The notes: generated by a model from the letters alone, not told the origin. A DNA stretch of 64,000 nt from Oreohelix idahoensis (GCA_024509875.1 JAMPIV010000287.1:389438-453437); one strand, 5' to 3'. Positions 43,963-59,448 are shown, counted from the stretch's first letter. Numbers and translations are program-made.

Positions 43963-45112
43963 TATATATGTGGAACTTTATCCAGTATCTTCAAGTGATT
44001 TTTTTAAGTAATTTTTCAAGTCGGTGGACTAAATTTGTTCAAGTGAAGAAACATTTTCAAGATGGCGGTGCTGATCGGCTGCAAGTGTGAATACTGAATC
44101 TAACCCTAGTCGCTGCATATCTGTTTAATCGTTGTTTCCCTGAGGCAGAAGCTGGACCCACGAGGATTTTTTTCATAAGACAGATAAGTGAATTTCTTGA
44201 TTCATACAGTTTGAGTTTTGAAGAATCTCATTTGACAGGGTTCTTTTGTTTATATGTTTTATGAATATCTGTATCTACATGTTTGTGTGATATGCGGGTT
44301 GGTTGGTGGGACCTATGAATTCATTATATCTCATTGACGGTCGTGAATTCGTAGGCGTTCTTTAGTTTTTGCATCTGATTTTTTCTACTTAAGGGGCCGG
44401 CGAACATAGCTGTGTGTTACTGCCTTGAGTGAATTAATCAGATTCATTATTTCTCTAGTTGTGAAGGTTCTGTAATTTTGTACATTTGTATTTGTGGTCC
44501 AGTTCATTGTATTTTATTTGGTTTATTCTTCATTATTGTTTGTAAAATTGTGAACCTCATCTTGCTATCATTCTTTTATTAGATGTATTATATGTTGTGA
44601 AATTGTGCATGTATTGTCATAAGTGTGGTAGAGCCAAAAAGAATTTCATTTTTAATACAGTTCATACATTTCTGCCTTGGTTTATTCATTAGTATTTTCT
44701 TGGGTTGGCTCTTTCTACTGTTCTCCTGTAATCTTGTTTGTACCTCTAATTTTTTGTGCTCCTAATATACCATATATAGTTTAATGCAGTTGATTGATAT
44801 TGAGTGGTGAAATAATTGTTGCTAATATTGCTCACATATTGGAAATATATATTAATTATATTATTAATTGACAATTTGGAGTCACATTAATAGTGAATTT
44901 TGGCTACCTTGGATTATTTTATCAAGGTTGGGTAAGACTGTGGTATAGAGGGTGAAGCTTTAAGAACCTTTGCATTCAATGAGCATGCAAAGGAAATGAA
45001 GAGGTTAGAGGACGTGACAAGAGATCAGACTCATAGATAGAGAGGATAAGAAGAGAGAAGATGAATTAGCTGAGAAGAAAGGACAGGAAGATTTAGCTCT
45101 TGGGGAAAAAAA
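43963..45112 (+). other. D leader, remainder
   Basis: AT-rich sequence with no intact frame. Positions of about 44950-45110 keep hints of an E/K-rich Gag N-terminal coiled coil in broken frames, so the original gag start probably lay upstream of 45113. Confidence 0.5.
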
Positions 45113-46100
45113 TTGGCACATGCACAAGCTCAAGCAGAATTGGCACATGCTCAAAGAATGGCAGAAATTGAGATGGAAAAATTAAGAGTTCAACATAAAC
45201 AGGTTAATCCAGCAGGTGAGGAGGCTGGAAAGAAAGACCATGCTTCTACTTTTAAATTAAATTTGCCCACATTTAATCCTAATATGGACGATATTTCATG
45301 CTTCTTAAATAGACATGAAACATGTTGCCATGAGTTTAAGATTTATAGAGCTACATGACCCAGCAGATTAATGAGTTTATTAGTTGGTGAAGCTCTTACT
45401 GCAGTCTGCACCATGGATGATCATACTAGAAATGATTATGATACCATGAAGGCTTTATTGCTGAAAAAGTATCAACTGGAGGAACATGATTACAGATGGA
45501 AACTGAAATCATTGTTGCTTGATTCAGCCAAGGACTTTGCTGAATTTATTTCATCAATTAGGCTTTGCTTTTCTAGATGGGTTGATTTGTCAAAAATTGA
45601 TAAAACGTTTGATGGGCTGGCTGACATAATTTTAAGAGACAAAGTGCTGTCTTCAGTCAGGTTACTTTTTGTCCTTTTTGCAACAGAGGAAGCCTGATAC
45701 GTTGGCTGCTGTAAAAAATCTTGAAAAACAATACCAAATTGCACATCCTGGAAGAATTCTTAGCAGGACTAATATAAAGGATTCATTGCCAGTGGCATCA
45801 GCTATAACCCTGATGTCCAATTCACCTAGACAAAGATCAAATAGCATGGACAGAAATGTTCGATTAAATCGAGATAATAATACTGGATCTTTCAGAGGGA
45901 GGTTTAATTTTAACAATAAGTCACAACAACCTCAAAGGAATTTCCATTCATAAGTTGATGGATATACACCTCTACAATCATCTTTCAGAACTAGCAAGGA
46001 TTGGCACAGAGGTGGATATAATTTTCAATCAGAGGCCAAAGGTCATTCTATGGAAACAATGTAAATAATTACAACAACAGAAGTTCTCAACAGAACAATA
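45113..46100 (+). pseudogene. D gag remnant
   Basis: Homologous to C Gag. AHAQAQAELAHAQRMAEIEMEK is the end of a coiled coil. FKLNLPTFNPNMDDISCFLNRHE and DTMKALLLKKYQLEEHDYRWKLK parallel the C capsid region, and the N/R-rich linker is at 45669-45953. It is broken by a stop after 45358, a frameshift near 45660 and stops after 45950. Confidence 0.82.
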
Positions 46101-46141
46101 ACTTTCGACGTTCTAGAAATCCTGAACGTTCCAATGCAGTT

Positions 46142-46963
46142 GTGCATCAAAGTGATAATAATATAGTGCAAAATAACAATGTTGCTGCTCATGCAAATGC
46201 ATGTAGTGTGGACTTGTCATATAGTGCTAATTGTTCTGAATGTAATTCTTTGTCTCAGCTACAGGGAGTTCCTAGGCTCCTGTGTGGGCATCCTTTGCCA
46301 GTCATGTCCTCTTATGGTGGGACAGGTTCACTGGTATTTAATAGGGGTTTTGTAAACAACCAACTTGTTTCAGTGCTCAGGGACACTGGCTGCACTACTG
46401 TTGGGTTGCGAAGGTCATTAGTGGATCAATCTGATTGCACAAGCAAAGAAGTCAATTGCATTACATTCGGGGGCACAGTTGAATATTATCCAACTGCTGA
46501 GGTATTCTTAGATACCCCTTATTTTACTGGAAGGACTCTCGTGTGCCTGTTTCACAAACCAATTGCTGGAATAACCCTGAAGAATATCCCTGGACTTCCT
46601 GAATGCACTAATGATATTTTAAAATGGGAACAGCAACATTTGCTTATAGCAAATGCAGCAAATGCTGTCACTACTAGAGCTCAGTCTCGTGCAGAGTTGC
46701 ATGAACAGGTCCAGATTGAGGAGATGACAGATGTGATGAATGATGAGAGGGTGACTGATGAGGTGGTGACTGATGAGGAGATGTCTAATAAGGAGGGGAC
46801 AGAGGAGAATGATTTACATGTCGAACTTATTGACAAAGAATCATTCATACAGATGAAAAATGAAGATGATTCATTAAAAAATTGTTTCATGTTGCCAAGT
46901 CTGATGATGTGGTGTTTACTAATAATTCTTTACACTGGTATACAATCAAGAATGGGATCGTGA
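46142..46963 (+). pseudogene. D protease region
   Basis: CSECNSLSQ...LLCGHPLPVM aligns with the CPxC...CGHPLP motif of C. It is followed by the aspartic protease signature LRDTGCTTVGLRRSL (D-T-G here versus D-S-G in C). A frameshift near 46890 separates it from the integrase. Confidence 0.82.
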
Positions 46964-46995
46964 TTCGGAATTTCCAGGATTCCAAATCAGTAAAA

Positions 46996-48283
46996 AATTA
47001 TGGTACCTAATAGTTTCCGCCCATTTGTCTTAGGGCATGCTCATGATGTTAATTGTGCAGGACATTTAGGGATTGCCAGAACAAAACAGAGGGTTTTGTC
47101 TCACTTCTTTTGGCCTGGGGTGACAAGAGATGTGAAAATCTTTTGTCACACGTGCAAAACTTGCCAAGATGTGGCAGCGAAACGCCCTAAGAATAATACG
47201 CCTATCCAGGCGTCAGACATATCGTTGCGCCCATTCGCAAAAATAACAATCGACTGTATAGGTCCACTACCAGTTACGAAAGCTAGAGGTCATCGTTGTG
47301 TGCTAACATGCATTGATATGTGCACGCGCTGGCCAGAGGCAATTCCTCTGAAAACTATAACTACGACAGACGTTGCTAACGCACTATTTTTAATTTTCAG
47401 TCGATTGGGTTTTCCCGAAAACATATTTTCAGATCGGGGAACTCAGTTTGTTTCTGACGTTGTGGCTCAGGTTATGAGAGAGTTTGAGATAGATAGATCT
47501 CTCAGTAGTGTCTATCATCCGATTTCAAACGGAAAAATTGAGAGGCTCAACCGCTGTCTTAAACAAATGCTAGACAAGGTAACTGCGAAATACCCGCAGG
47601 ATTGGGATAGAGTACTCCCAGCGGTTTTGTTCGCCTATCGGGAAATACCGAACGAACATACTGGATTTGCGCCGTTTGAATTAGTCTTCGGTGCCAAGCC
47701 AAGAGGATCTATGTCCATACTAAAACAGTTATTGATTGGAGCTGACATGCCTGAGGATGTTCAAACCTCCTACCAATAGGTGGTTAACTTGAGAAAGAAA
47801 ATTATCCACGCATGCCAGATAGCTGTAGAAGCATCAGAAAAAGCTAAACGTAAGGCAAGATTGTTTGTTAATCAAAACAGAAAACTGCCCCAATTATGGC
47901 AGCTTGATGAGGCCTATGTATTGTTACCCAATAAGGACAATAAATTACATGTATCTTGGAGAGGACCATATACTGTACTTGAAAGATTGTCAGATGTTGA
48001 CTACATTATATCTATTAAAGGAAAGGAGAAAACCTCTCACATCAAAATGCTGCAACAATTTCACTCTCGTCCTCCACATCTTAAACCAGTTTTTAAGGCT
48101 ATCGACGAGCCTATTGATCGTCGGTCTTCCTTAGCTGTCATACAGGAAGAGTTGTCTGAATTACCTAATATTTCTGTGCCTCTTTTGTCTCTACCTACTT
48201 TACCTCTTTCATCTACTGAGCCTTGGGGAGATATTTCTATTTCGCCAACTCTTGCTCTATATCAGAAAGATCAGATTTCGTAG
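46996..48283 (+). pseudogene. D integrase
   Basis: An HHCC zinc finger (HAHDVNCAGHLG ... CHTCKTCQ) and a catalytic core with D in TIDCIGP, D in FSDRGTQF and E in GKIERLNR (DD35E). A TAG at about 47779 lies between the core and the C-terminal GPY module (SWRGPYTVLERLS). Another TAG is at 48281-48283. It precedes RT, as in C. The residues themselves are well conserved, so decay came after a long active life. Confidence 0.88.
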
Positions 48284-48304
48284 TTACCACAATCTTTTCC
48301 TGAC

Positions 48305-49234
48305 GTGCTCACGGATATTCCTGTGCGTACAAATATCATTGAACATGATATTCTCCTTACTGATTTCAGACCAATAAAACTTAAACCTTATCCTATCCCT
48401 GTACATTTTCAATCACAAGTACAAAAAGAAATAGAGGATATGACAAAATTAAACATAATTTCTCCTTCTCAATCTCCATACAGTTTTCCTATGGTGTTGA
48501 TTAGAAAGAAAGACAAATCCATTCGGATTTGCATTGATTTCAGGCGTTTAAATGCTTTGATAATTTCGGATGCGGAGCCTCTACCTTTGTTAGATTCTCT
48601 AATAGATAGACTATCTACAGCTACTTTTTTCAGTAAATTTGATTTATCTAAAGGTTATTGGCAAGTCCCCTTGTCGGACAGAGCAAAACCTTATACTGCT
48701 TTCGCTTCACCCTTGGGATTGTTCCAATTTAATTTTATGTCTTTTTGATCTCGTTAACGCTCCTGCGACTTTTGTTTGTAGGATGCAAAAAATTATCTCT
48801 AATCGTGATGACATAATTGCCTATTTTGATGATATTTGCCTTTTCCATCAATCTTGGGAAGAACGTGTTCTTGGAATTGAGTCTTTGTTGACTAATCTTC
48901 GTCTCCATCATCTTAATGCTAGACCTTGGAAAACCAAAATAGTATTCACTGAAATTTCTTTTCTTGGTCATAAAGTAGGAGGCGGTTTTCTTAAGCATGA
49001 GGATTCCACTATCTCTAGGATCTTGAATCTAGAAATTCCTAAGACAAAAAAACAGGTTCGCAGTCTTTTAGGTCTTGTAGCATTCTATAGATTATTCTTA
49101 CCTAACGTTTCAGAAATTACTTCAGTTCTGTGTTCGTTATTACGAAAGAACTCTCCAAATAAGATTGTTTGGACTCATTCTTGTAATGAGTCATTAAATT
49201 TGCTTAAGTCTTATTTCTCAAAATCACAAATTTT
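48305..49234 (+). pseudogene. D reverse transcriptase
   Basis: RT motifs KLNIISPSQSPYSFPMVLIRKK, IRICIDFRRLN and KFDLSKGYWQVPL lie before a frameshift near 48745. Then come NAPATFV, catalytic YFDD (IAYFDDICLF, about 48823) and the connection region KKQVRSLLGLVAFYRLF. The frame runs to ILRLPRQ, where LINE F interrupts at 49244/49245. RNase H continues at 54147. Confidence 0.88.
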
Positions 49235-49348
49235 AAGATTGCCTCGACAGAATCCACCCTCAGCTACCGGAGGTCACATTAGTCTGCCTAGTAGAGTCAG
49301 GAGGCGGAAGGGGAAAATAACTGGCCAACCAGTAAGAGGACGACCCCA

Positions 49349-51677
49349 TTGAATGTCATGCATTGGAATGCAGAGGGTGTTAACAACAAAAAGACTGAAT
49401 TAGAAAATACCCTATTTCGGAAAGAAATTAGCAAATGCTGCATACAAGAAACCCACCTACAAGAAGGAAAACATTTTAGGATACGGGGCTATCAATGCTT
49501 CAGAGATGACAGAAAAGATCGGAAGAAGGGTGGCATACTAACACTGATAAGGAATAACCTCAACGCTATAGAATCCAAGACATATAAAGAAAGTGCAGAA
49601 TACCAAGTAATCCATCTTAAACATAACACTCTGGAACTAGATCTCCTAAACTTCTACTGCTCCAGTGACATACCACTGAACATGACTAGTATAGACGTCC
49701 CCAGTGGCAAATTTTTCGCGGTGGGAGACTTCAACAGCCATTCCCAAAGCTGGGGATACAACCAGCTAGATAGAAGGGGCAAAGAGATAGAAAACTGGCA
49801 AGACGACAATAACCTAACTCTTCTAAACAACCCAAATGATCCTCCAACCTTTTACTCCAGAAGATGGCATAGCACCTCTACCGCAGACCTGGCATTCTGC
49901 ACACCTGATTTGGCCGGGATATTGGAAAAGGACATAGGAGAACAGCTCAGTGGAAGTGATCATCGCCCCGTAGTCATCAAAATTAATAGAACAATTAATA
50001 CAAGTCGAAGTCAGCCAAGATGGAATTATAAAAAAGCAAATAGGTCCATTTACCAACACAGAGCAAATCTGCTTACAAAAGATATTAGGGTACTAGACAG
50101 AGACATTAACAGAGTCATCAGGGATTTTAATAATGGAGTACTCAAGGCAGCAAAGGAGACAATACCGAGAGGAGCGAGGAAGAACTATGTACCATACTGG
50201 TCCAACACACTACAAAAACTACATGAAGAAATGAACGAAGCACGTCACACTGTAGAGGTACAACCATTCCAACAGAACCACATCATGCTACAAAAGACAA
50301 AAGCAAAATTAATCAAAGGAAAACTAGAAGCCCAGAGGAGAAGTTGGAAGGAAAAAACCTATAAACTAAACCTTGAAAAGGAAGGGAGAAAGTTGTGGAA
50401 ACTCACTAAACAATTGAATGACGATAACAATTCTGAACGACAAACAATTACACTAGACGATGCAGGTAAACTATATACCGGCAAACAAGCAGCAGACATA
50501 TTTGCGGAATCCTACAGAAATGAAAGTAACATCACCGTCAATTCACGCAGACAACGAGACATTCGTCAAGAAATAACCCACACTAGAATTCATGAAAACA
50601 GTCCGGACGTCATGTCCAAACCATTCACTATGGCAGAGTTAAAAACAGCCTTGTGGAAACTTAAAGACAGGAAATCACGAGGCCCGGATGGTATAAACAA
50701 CGAAATGCTAAAACACCTAGGATATACAGCAATGAGCAAACTGTTGCAGATATACAACTACAGTTGGATGACAGGCAGTGTGCCACAGACATGGAGAGAG
50801 GCGCTCATGTGCCCCATCATAAAGAAAGGAAAAGACAACAGGAAGGCCACCAGCTACAGACCAATAAGCCTGACTAGCTGTGTATGTAAGACATTGGAGA
50901 GGATGATCAACAGAAGATTGAAATGGTACGTGGAATCCGAGACAATTTTAGTGCCTGAACAAGCAGGGTTTAGAGAGTGCAGCAGCACAGAAGACCAAAT
51001 CACATACCTGTCCCAGATCGTTGAAGATGCCTTCCAAGAAAAGAAAAAAAGTCTTTACCCTATGGATAGATCTCCAAAAAGCTTTTCACAAAGTATGGAA
51101 AGACGGGTTAATAGTAAAACTGCAAAGAAACGGAATCAAGGATAATATGAGAAAATGGATCCAGTCATTCTTACACAATCGGAAAGCGAGAGTCACCATG
51201 GAAGGCCACAACAGCAAGAAAATCTTCCTAAAACATGGAGTTCCTCAAGGCTCGGTAATGTCTCCCACCCTGTTCCTTGTGTTCATCAATGACCTCATCC
51301 ACGATCTGCCACAAGGTGTGAGAGCTGCTCTATACGCTGACGGCTTGGTGGTGTGGTGTGTAGAAGAACACCTAACTATCGCTAATAAGCGAATACAAAG
51401 GGCAGCAGACAACATAGCAGCATGGGCAGAGAAATGGATGGTGCAGATCAACGCTGAAAAATCCTCAACAACACTGTTCACGCTCTCAAACAAAGACAAA
51501 GCAGGAGAGATACGACTTGGAAATATACATGTCCAAACAGACGAGGAGCCAGTGTACTTGGGCATTACATTAGATAAGAGAATGACATGGAGGCTTCACA
51601 TCGAGAGAACAGAGGCCAAAGCAAGAAAAAAAACTTGCCATACTGAGGAAAATAGATGGATCAAGTTGGGGAGCTAA
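49349..51677 (+). pseudogene. LINE F endonuclease and reverse transcriptase
   Basis: The 598-codon frame 49349-51145 starts with an APE-type endonuclease (HWNAEGVNNK, QETHL, VGDFNSHS, LSGSDHRPVV). It continues into RT (SRGPDGINNEML, SYRPISLTS, EQAGFRECSSTED). A frameshift near 51045 moves the frame to 51021-51677: LWIDLQKAFHKVW and GVPQGSVMSPTLFLVFINDL. The catalytic box reads LYADGLVVW, so one aspartate of the usual YADD is glycine. A second shift occurs near 51630. The enzyme would be inactive. Confidence 0.9.
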
Positions 51678-51678
51678 T

Positions 51679-52791
51679 AATAATAATAATAATAAATTCT
51701 TTAAGCACCAAACACGGCGCATAAGGCAGAAACCAGTGCTCTCCAGGTTGTTCGTTGTGACGCCACTCCTCTTAGCTCTTGCACATTATTTAGGCCCAAC
51801 GTTCTTCCTTCTCTTATTATTGTTCTTCTGAGTGTTTCTTTTGGTCTTCCTTTTTTCCTCTTACCCTCAGGAACCCAAGTGAGCGCCTGTAGTGGTATTC
51901 TGTTGTTTTGCATTCGTAGGACATGATCGATATATGACCATCGTCTTTTCCTTATATAGTCGGAGACATATTTCTGCCTAGAGTCTTCTCTTATTTGTCG
52001 ATTAGTCTTGAATTCTTTCCAACTGATGTTCATGAGTTTTCTAAGACATTTGTTCTCGAATGTATTCAGCTTGTTCTCCAATGATTTTGTTATTTTCCAA
52101 CTCTCACAGCCGTATGTTAACACTGAGATAACATTTGAATTAAACAGACGAAGCTTGGTATGTATATTCAATGATCGTAATTTCCAAATGTTAGATAATC
52201 TATTGAAGGCGCTAGCTGCCAAAGCAATTCTAGTATGGATTTCTCTTGTTGTGTCACCATCCTGAGTCATTTTACTGCCTAAATAATTGAAACTTTCAAC
52301 TTTCTGTAGTTTTTCCCCGTTCAAGATGATATCAAAGGTCTCGTTAGAAAAGTTCATAGCTTTAGTTTTAGAGGCATTTATTTGGAGACCTATTTTAACC
52401 GAGAGATGACACAAATTATTTATTGCTTCTTGGGATTGTCTTGGTGTTGAACTTAAGAATGCTACATCATCTGCGAAATCCAGGTCCCCCAGGAATTTTC
52501 CATTTGTCCATTTTATACCCAATTGTTCATTGTGGGTATAGTTTCTCATAACCCAATCAATAGCTATTCCAAAAAGTAATGGTGACATAATACAGCCTTG
52601 TTTCACCCCTGTTTCTACTGTAAACCATTCTGTATTCCCTTTATTTGTTCTAACACAACATCTTGCATTGTCATATAGCGCTTTGATTATATTCACATAT
52701 TTTGTTGGAAAACCATAGATTGTAAGTATCTTCCACAATGATGGGCGGTGTAGACTATCAAAGGCTTTTTGAAAATCGACGAAGGTGATAA
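51679..52791 (-). mobile_element. LINE G, 5'-truncated, antisense inside LINE F
   Basis: Bounded by the 12-bp target duplication TGGGGAGCTAAT (51667-51678 and 52792-52803). On the minus strand it begins within RT and ends in a (TTA)n tail next to the left duplication. It is a nest within LINE F within D. Confidence 0.92.
51701..52738 (-). CDS. LINE G reverse transcriptase C-terminal part (345 codons)
   Basis: The frame has no internal stop. It reads GVKQGCIMSPLLFGIAIDWVM, then the catalytic FADD (LDFADDVAFL), KYLGSK-like FNYLGSKMTQDG, TYGCESWKITKS and a terminal GKRKKGRPKETLRR and WRALVSALC tail. The upstream KAFDSLHR motif is visible just before 52738. Endonuclease and the first RT motifs are missing through 5' truncation. 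It resembles RTE/CR1-like LINEs lacking RNase H. The clade is uncertain. Confidence 0.88.
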   Translation of the reverse strand: MWKILTIYGFPTKYVNIIKALYDNARCCVRTNKGNTEWFTVETGVKQGCIMSPLLFGIAIDWVMRNYTHNEQLGIKWTNGKFLGDLDFADDVAFLSSTPRQSQEAINNLCHLSVKIGLQINASKTKAMNFSNETFDIILNGEKLQKVESFNYLGSKMTQDGDTTREIHTRIALAASAFNRLSNIWKLRSLNIHTKLRLFNSNVISVLTYGCESWKITKSLENKLNTFENKCLRKLMNISWKEFKTNRQIREDSRQKYVSDYIRKRRWSYIDHVLRMQNNRIPLQALTWVPEGKRKKGRPKETLRRTIIREGRTLGLNNVQELRGVASQRTTWRALVSALCAVFGA

Positions 52792-52803
52792 TGGGGAGCT
52801 AAT

Positions 52804-54102
52804 GAAACACCATTAAAGAAAGTTTATACAGGTGCAATAAGACCAATATTACGGAGTACGGATCAGCAGCATGGTCTACAGCAGCCAAATCACACCTGCA
52901 AGCTTTGGATAAGGTACAAAATCAAGAGCTTCGGTTGATCACGGGTGCCATGAAGACCACACCAATAAACGAAATGGAAAAAAATCACAGGCATTCAACC
53001 TTTATTCTACAGACGAGACACTATGACCCTGATCAAAGCAGAAAAGTACAAGAACATGCCAGCATATCCAATGAAAACTAGATTTAGAGATTTAGCCAGT
53101 GGGAGGTTGAAGAGAAGCAGTTTTGTGCATCGGTCCAAAAAACTAATTAGAACATACAAGGATGAACTACCAGACATCACTAAGGAAATAATTCCCACAC
53201 TCCTCCTAACCCCATGGGAACAACATCAAAATTTCAGCATTAAGACCTCCATAACCACCACCTGCCCCGTGGGAGAGCTAAATACTCTCCTAAAGAAAAC
53301 AGCATCATGTGACATGATTGAAGAACTATTCCCCAGAGAAGCATGGATCCAAGTATATACTGATGGATCTGCAACCAGAACAGCGAAGAACAAAGGCGCA
53401 GGAGTTTATGTGGTCTATCCAGACAAAGAAAACGAATCCACCTGTTCACCTACTGGAATATTCTGTTCAAACTACCCTGCTGATGTACAGGCCTTAGGCA
53501 TTGCTGCAGGAATAATAAATAACCCAATAAGCCAATGTCAGCAGGTTGTATTCCTTACCGATGCAATGTCAGTTTTGCAAGCCCTCAACAGTGATAAACT
53601 GCCAGAGTTAAATAAAGCCCTATGCGAAGTAAATATCAAAAGAAGGGTAGTGCTACAGTGGATACCATCACACTGTGGCATAACAGGAAATGAGAGAGCA
53701 GATACGTTAGCAAAAGAGGGAGCAACACGGGAACAAAAAGAACAAACAATCAACTTCCAGGAAAAGAAGACCCTTATCAAGGCCATCAGGAAAATTGACC
53801 AACAGAGAGACAACTATCACTATCTTGATCGAGCAAAACAGGTGATCCTGTTCCGTATTAGAACAGGACATAACAGACTGAACAGTCACTTATACAGACT
53901 GAGATTGGTCCCATCACCCTTATGTACGTGTGAACAGGCAGCACAGACAGCCAAACATATCCTGCAAGACTGCCACATGCTTAGTCAATTGCGGACTGAA
54001 CATTGGCCCACAGAGACGCACATCCACACAAAGCTGTTTGGGAGTCTTGACGAACTTTCAACCACAGCAACATACATCCAGAGAACCGGACTTCTTGTGT
54101 AG
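52804..54102 (+). pseudogene. LINE F RNase H and C-terminus
   Basis: After LINE G the F sequence resumes with a degraded stretch (52804-53022), then an open 359-codon frame from 53023. It includes an RNase H with YTDGSATR (about 53360), LTDAMSVLQAL (about 53561) and WIPSHCGITGNERADTLAKEG (about 53660). It ends in RIRTGHNRLNSHLYRL and a CTCEQAAQTAKHILQDC region. This domain set points to the I superfamily, with Nimb-like elements as the closest type I recall. Confidence 0.87.
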
Positions 54103-54146
54103 ACATTACTAAACAACAGCGAACGAGAAGAAGAAGAAGATTGCCT

Positions 54147-54571
54147 GATACTTGATTTCCTTTTATCATTAGAGTCGACGCCTCTGGTTCGGGAAGCGGC
54201 GGTACACTTTTGCAGGAATTCGATGATTGTCTACATCCAATTCTGTATGTCAGTCGTAAATCGACATCCACAGAAAAAAAAAACCCATTGTCGAGCGGGA
54301 GTTGCTCGCGGTGGTATATTGTTTTGCTAAACTGCAACGCTATCTTATTGGTGCGAAATTCGTCTTGGAGACAGATCAGAGTGCCTTGTCCTATCTAAAG
54401 AATACAAAATTTCGTAATGAGAAGGCTGCCAGAGAATTACTTGCACTCCAGCCCTACGAATATGACATTCGTGCCATAAAAGGCAGTCAAAACGTGGTCG
54501 CGGATATGTTATCACGTTGCATGAAAGACTCACTGTCAGCTAACAACACCGCAAATGCAGGTATCTTGTGA
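54147..54571 (+). pseudogene. D RNase H
   Basis: It resumes just after the target duplication. RVDASGSGSGGTLLQEFDD carries the first catalytic aspartate, LHPILYVSRKST follows, and a frameshift in an A run occurs near 54277. ELLAVVYCFAKLQRYLIGAKFVLETDQ and VADMLSRC then complete the domain. This is the end of D pol, with nothing coding after it. Confidence 0.85.
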
Positions 54572-56282
54572 AGTTACATCAAACCTATCAACTGACTTCT
54601 CCACATGTTGACCAATGAACAGTGTACCATAGATGAACATATTTTGCTGACAATGCTTATGCTGACAGGAATTTCCTGATTTATTACTTCTATGTAAAGA
54701 TGGGATATGAAAATATCCTATAATGAATAACAAGGCTGAGGACTATCGTAATTTTTTCATCAAAAATTGAAGGAAATCTCTCAATGACTCTTTTGATAGT
54801 GCTTACGGGTATTGAACATGTTCACTCAGCACCTGATGATGATGAATGCTGATATCGCTAATTTCAAGTTGTACCTCGTTTTACTCAGCTCATTACATGT
54901 ATGTCTTGGAACGTGATAACAGTTTATGTACTCGGTTTATGTGCAAAAACACACACATTCATTGATGGTCTAAGAAAAATGTGACATTTGGATATTTTGA
55001 ATGCAAAAAGTTGATTTATTCTACGGTCGGAACGGCGTCTGAATATTAAGGGACTTAACTCAATGATGCTTCTCATGAACAAAGGGACATAACTAGAAAA
55101 ATCATATCGTGCCATTATTATTCTCTATCCGTTTGGACATTGAAGATTGTTACTAAACGTGAACGTATAAAGGAACTTATACGATAATATGGCAGAGAAT
55201 CATGGACAGAAACTTTGTGCTCGATTACAAATATTTTCGCTTTAGTTGGTTTATTATGCCACTAGTATGGACAACAATATAACATTGTGACTTTAAATAC
55301 GTCGGCTACCACGACAAGCATGGGAAACAAACAGCCAGGGATCCAGACCCCCAGGACGACCCAGAGTCTGCTGGGAGGACACCATTAGACAATCTTTGAA
55401 GGACCGAGGACTAGAATGGAATCAGGCCAGAAGGAAGACAGCCGATATGATAATCTGGCGCTCTCTTTTCCAAACCTCTCCACCTCACGGTGGAAGGGGA
55501 ACGACTAAGTAAGTAAGACTTTAAATACAGTGCTTTAATTAGCTGTTGATTAATTTTAATTCGCGGAATGAGATTCTGTCTTTAACACAAGGCATTAATA
55601 CACTCACACTAATTATATGATTGAACATTTTAATGGTTCTCAAAACTATTGGCAATTTGTACCATACATCAGCGTATTCTTACCTGATTGGACACACAAC
55701 TTCGTCATGTTCAAGATAACATTTTTTGTTTAATTGACACCACAATATACTTTTTATGACAAGTACTTAAGATGTACACATGACTTTAATCTTTACGCGT
55801 ATGATGTAGCATTCATTCACTTTACTAATATGACTGTCTGCCTAATTTCATCTATTTACGCTATTATAAATTTGTATATTCTATAATGCTTTGCATTATT
55901 GCTGTTGGTCAATAAGTTACTTTTTGACAATTGATACTGGACTTGACAGATAGGTGTTATTGGACAGTGTGAGGTATGTGAGTGCATGTATTGCTACCAT
56001 CATTTTTAATATGTTGGGTACTATTAGTTATGGCGACCGCACATTGCTGTTAAAAAGGAATTTGTCCGAAGTAGACATTGGTTATGGTCTTAACAACCAT
56101 GGACCACACTTTTAGTGTTAAATTGCTTACCCTATGGAAGAAACCTGGGTGCTATGCTAGTTATTACTGACAGTGAAATTTGATTTTACCATACTTCGCT
56201 CTGGTGATATTATACTCACACCACGGGAATAATGAAAAATTTGTTTCCATTAGTTTTGCGGGGGGGGGGGGGGGAAGAGTGA
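54572..56282 (+). other. D 3' noncoding region with polypurine tract
   Basis: No D gene after RNase H. It contains the LINE tail 55301-55516. A run of G followed by GGAAGAGTGA (about 56261-56282) immediately precedes the LTR start TGTTATG and is the likely polypurine tract. Confidence 0.7.
55301..55516 (+). mobile_element. 216-bp LINE 3' fragment with 12-bp target duplication
   Basis: Bounded by GACTTTAAATAC at 55289-55300 and 55517-55528. The plus strand encodes a LINE C-terminal tail (GRPRVCWEDTIRQSL, IIWRSLFQTS) and ends in a TAAG repeat tail. This is an extreme 5' truncation, a single clean retrotransposition event, and a different LINE family from E, F and G. Confidence 0.85.
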
Positions 56283-56901
56283 TGTTATGATTAAAATTCA
56301 TAACGTTTATGTCGATATAATAGGCAGCTCAACAGGGCTCCATTTTTGTTTATTTTATACGGAGTCACTTATTAATAGAGGAAGTGACGTCATGCCGATA
56401 TGATTTACAGGCAGACGTGAACATATTTTAAGCAGAAGTGAGGTGATCGTCTGCAAGAGAGATGCGGCTTGTGTTTGGAAATGAGCGGACGTATGTGTTT
56501 TGAGCTCCTGCAGTATTTTGTGTTTTTCCTGAATTATTCCATCACCAGGACATCAGTATACTTGGTTGAGGTGTCCCTGGCTTATTCTAGTAAGGAAATG
56601 TGTGCCTATTCATAAATATGTCCAAAGGACTATATTAAATAAAGTTTGAAAGATTGCAATTGACCAGCGTTTGATAGTAAAAGGACTGGACTACTACGTA
56701 TTACTGTATTTGCCTTTGGGCCTATATATATATTTTCATGGAGCTTTTTGTCAAGTCGATTAAAATGCATATTTGTAAAATTGTGAAGGAGGTGTTTGTC
56801 CGCTCAGTGCAGTTATGCTGATTTCGTGTCGTGTGACTGCCCCTAGAGTCTACTTGACCACGGAGAACATCTCCGGATATTTAACAATACGACACATATC
56901 A
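56283..56901 (+). repeat. D 3' LTR (619 bp)
   Basis: Uninterrupted copy, starting TGTTATGATT and ending ACATATCA. AATAAA is at 56638-56643. It serves as the empty-site reference for the insertion of A. It differs from the 5' LTR at roughly three sites in the first 66 bp. Confidence 0.92.

Positions 56902-59448
<2,547 letters not shown>

Larger units (their letters stand above)
49245..54136 (+). mobile_element. LINE F (I-superfamily, Nimb-like) inserted in D pol
   Basis: Bounded by the 10-bp target duplication AAGATTGCCT (49235-49244 and 54137-54146), which splits the D RT/RNase H junction. It ends in a (GAA)n tail. Domain order is endonuclease, RT, RNase H and a C-terminal CxC...C region. 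Only the last bases of an upstream frame remain before 49349, so ORF1 is largely lost by 5' truncation. LINE G lies inside it. Confidence 0.92.

Noticed and set aside
54572..56282. Envelope-like gene after D pol
   Set aside because: I found no open frame, signal peptide or membrane segment, only noncoding sequence and a LINE tail. The same holds after C pol.
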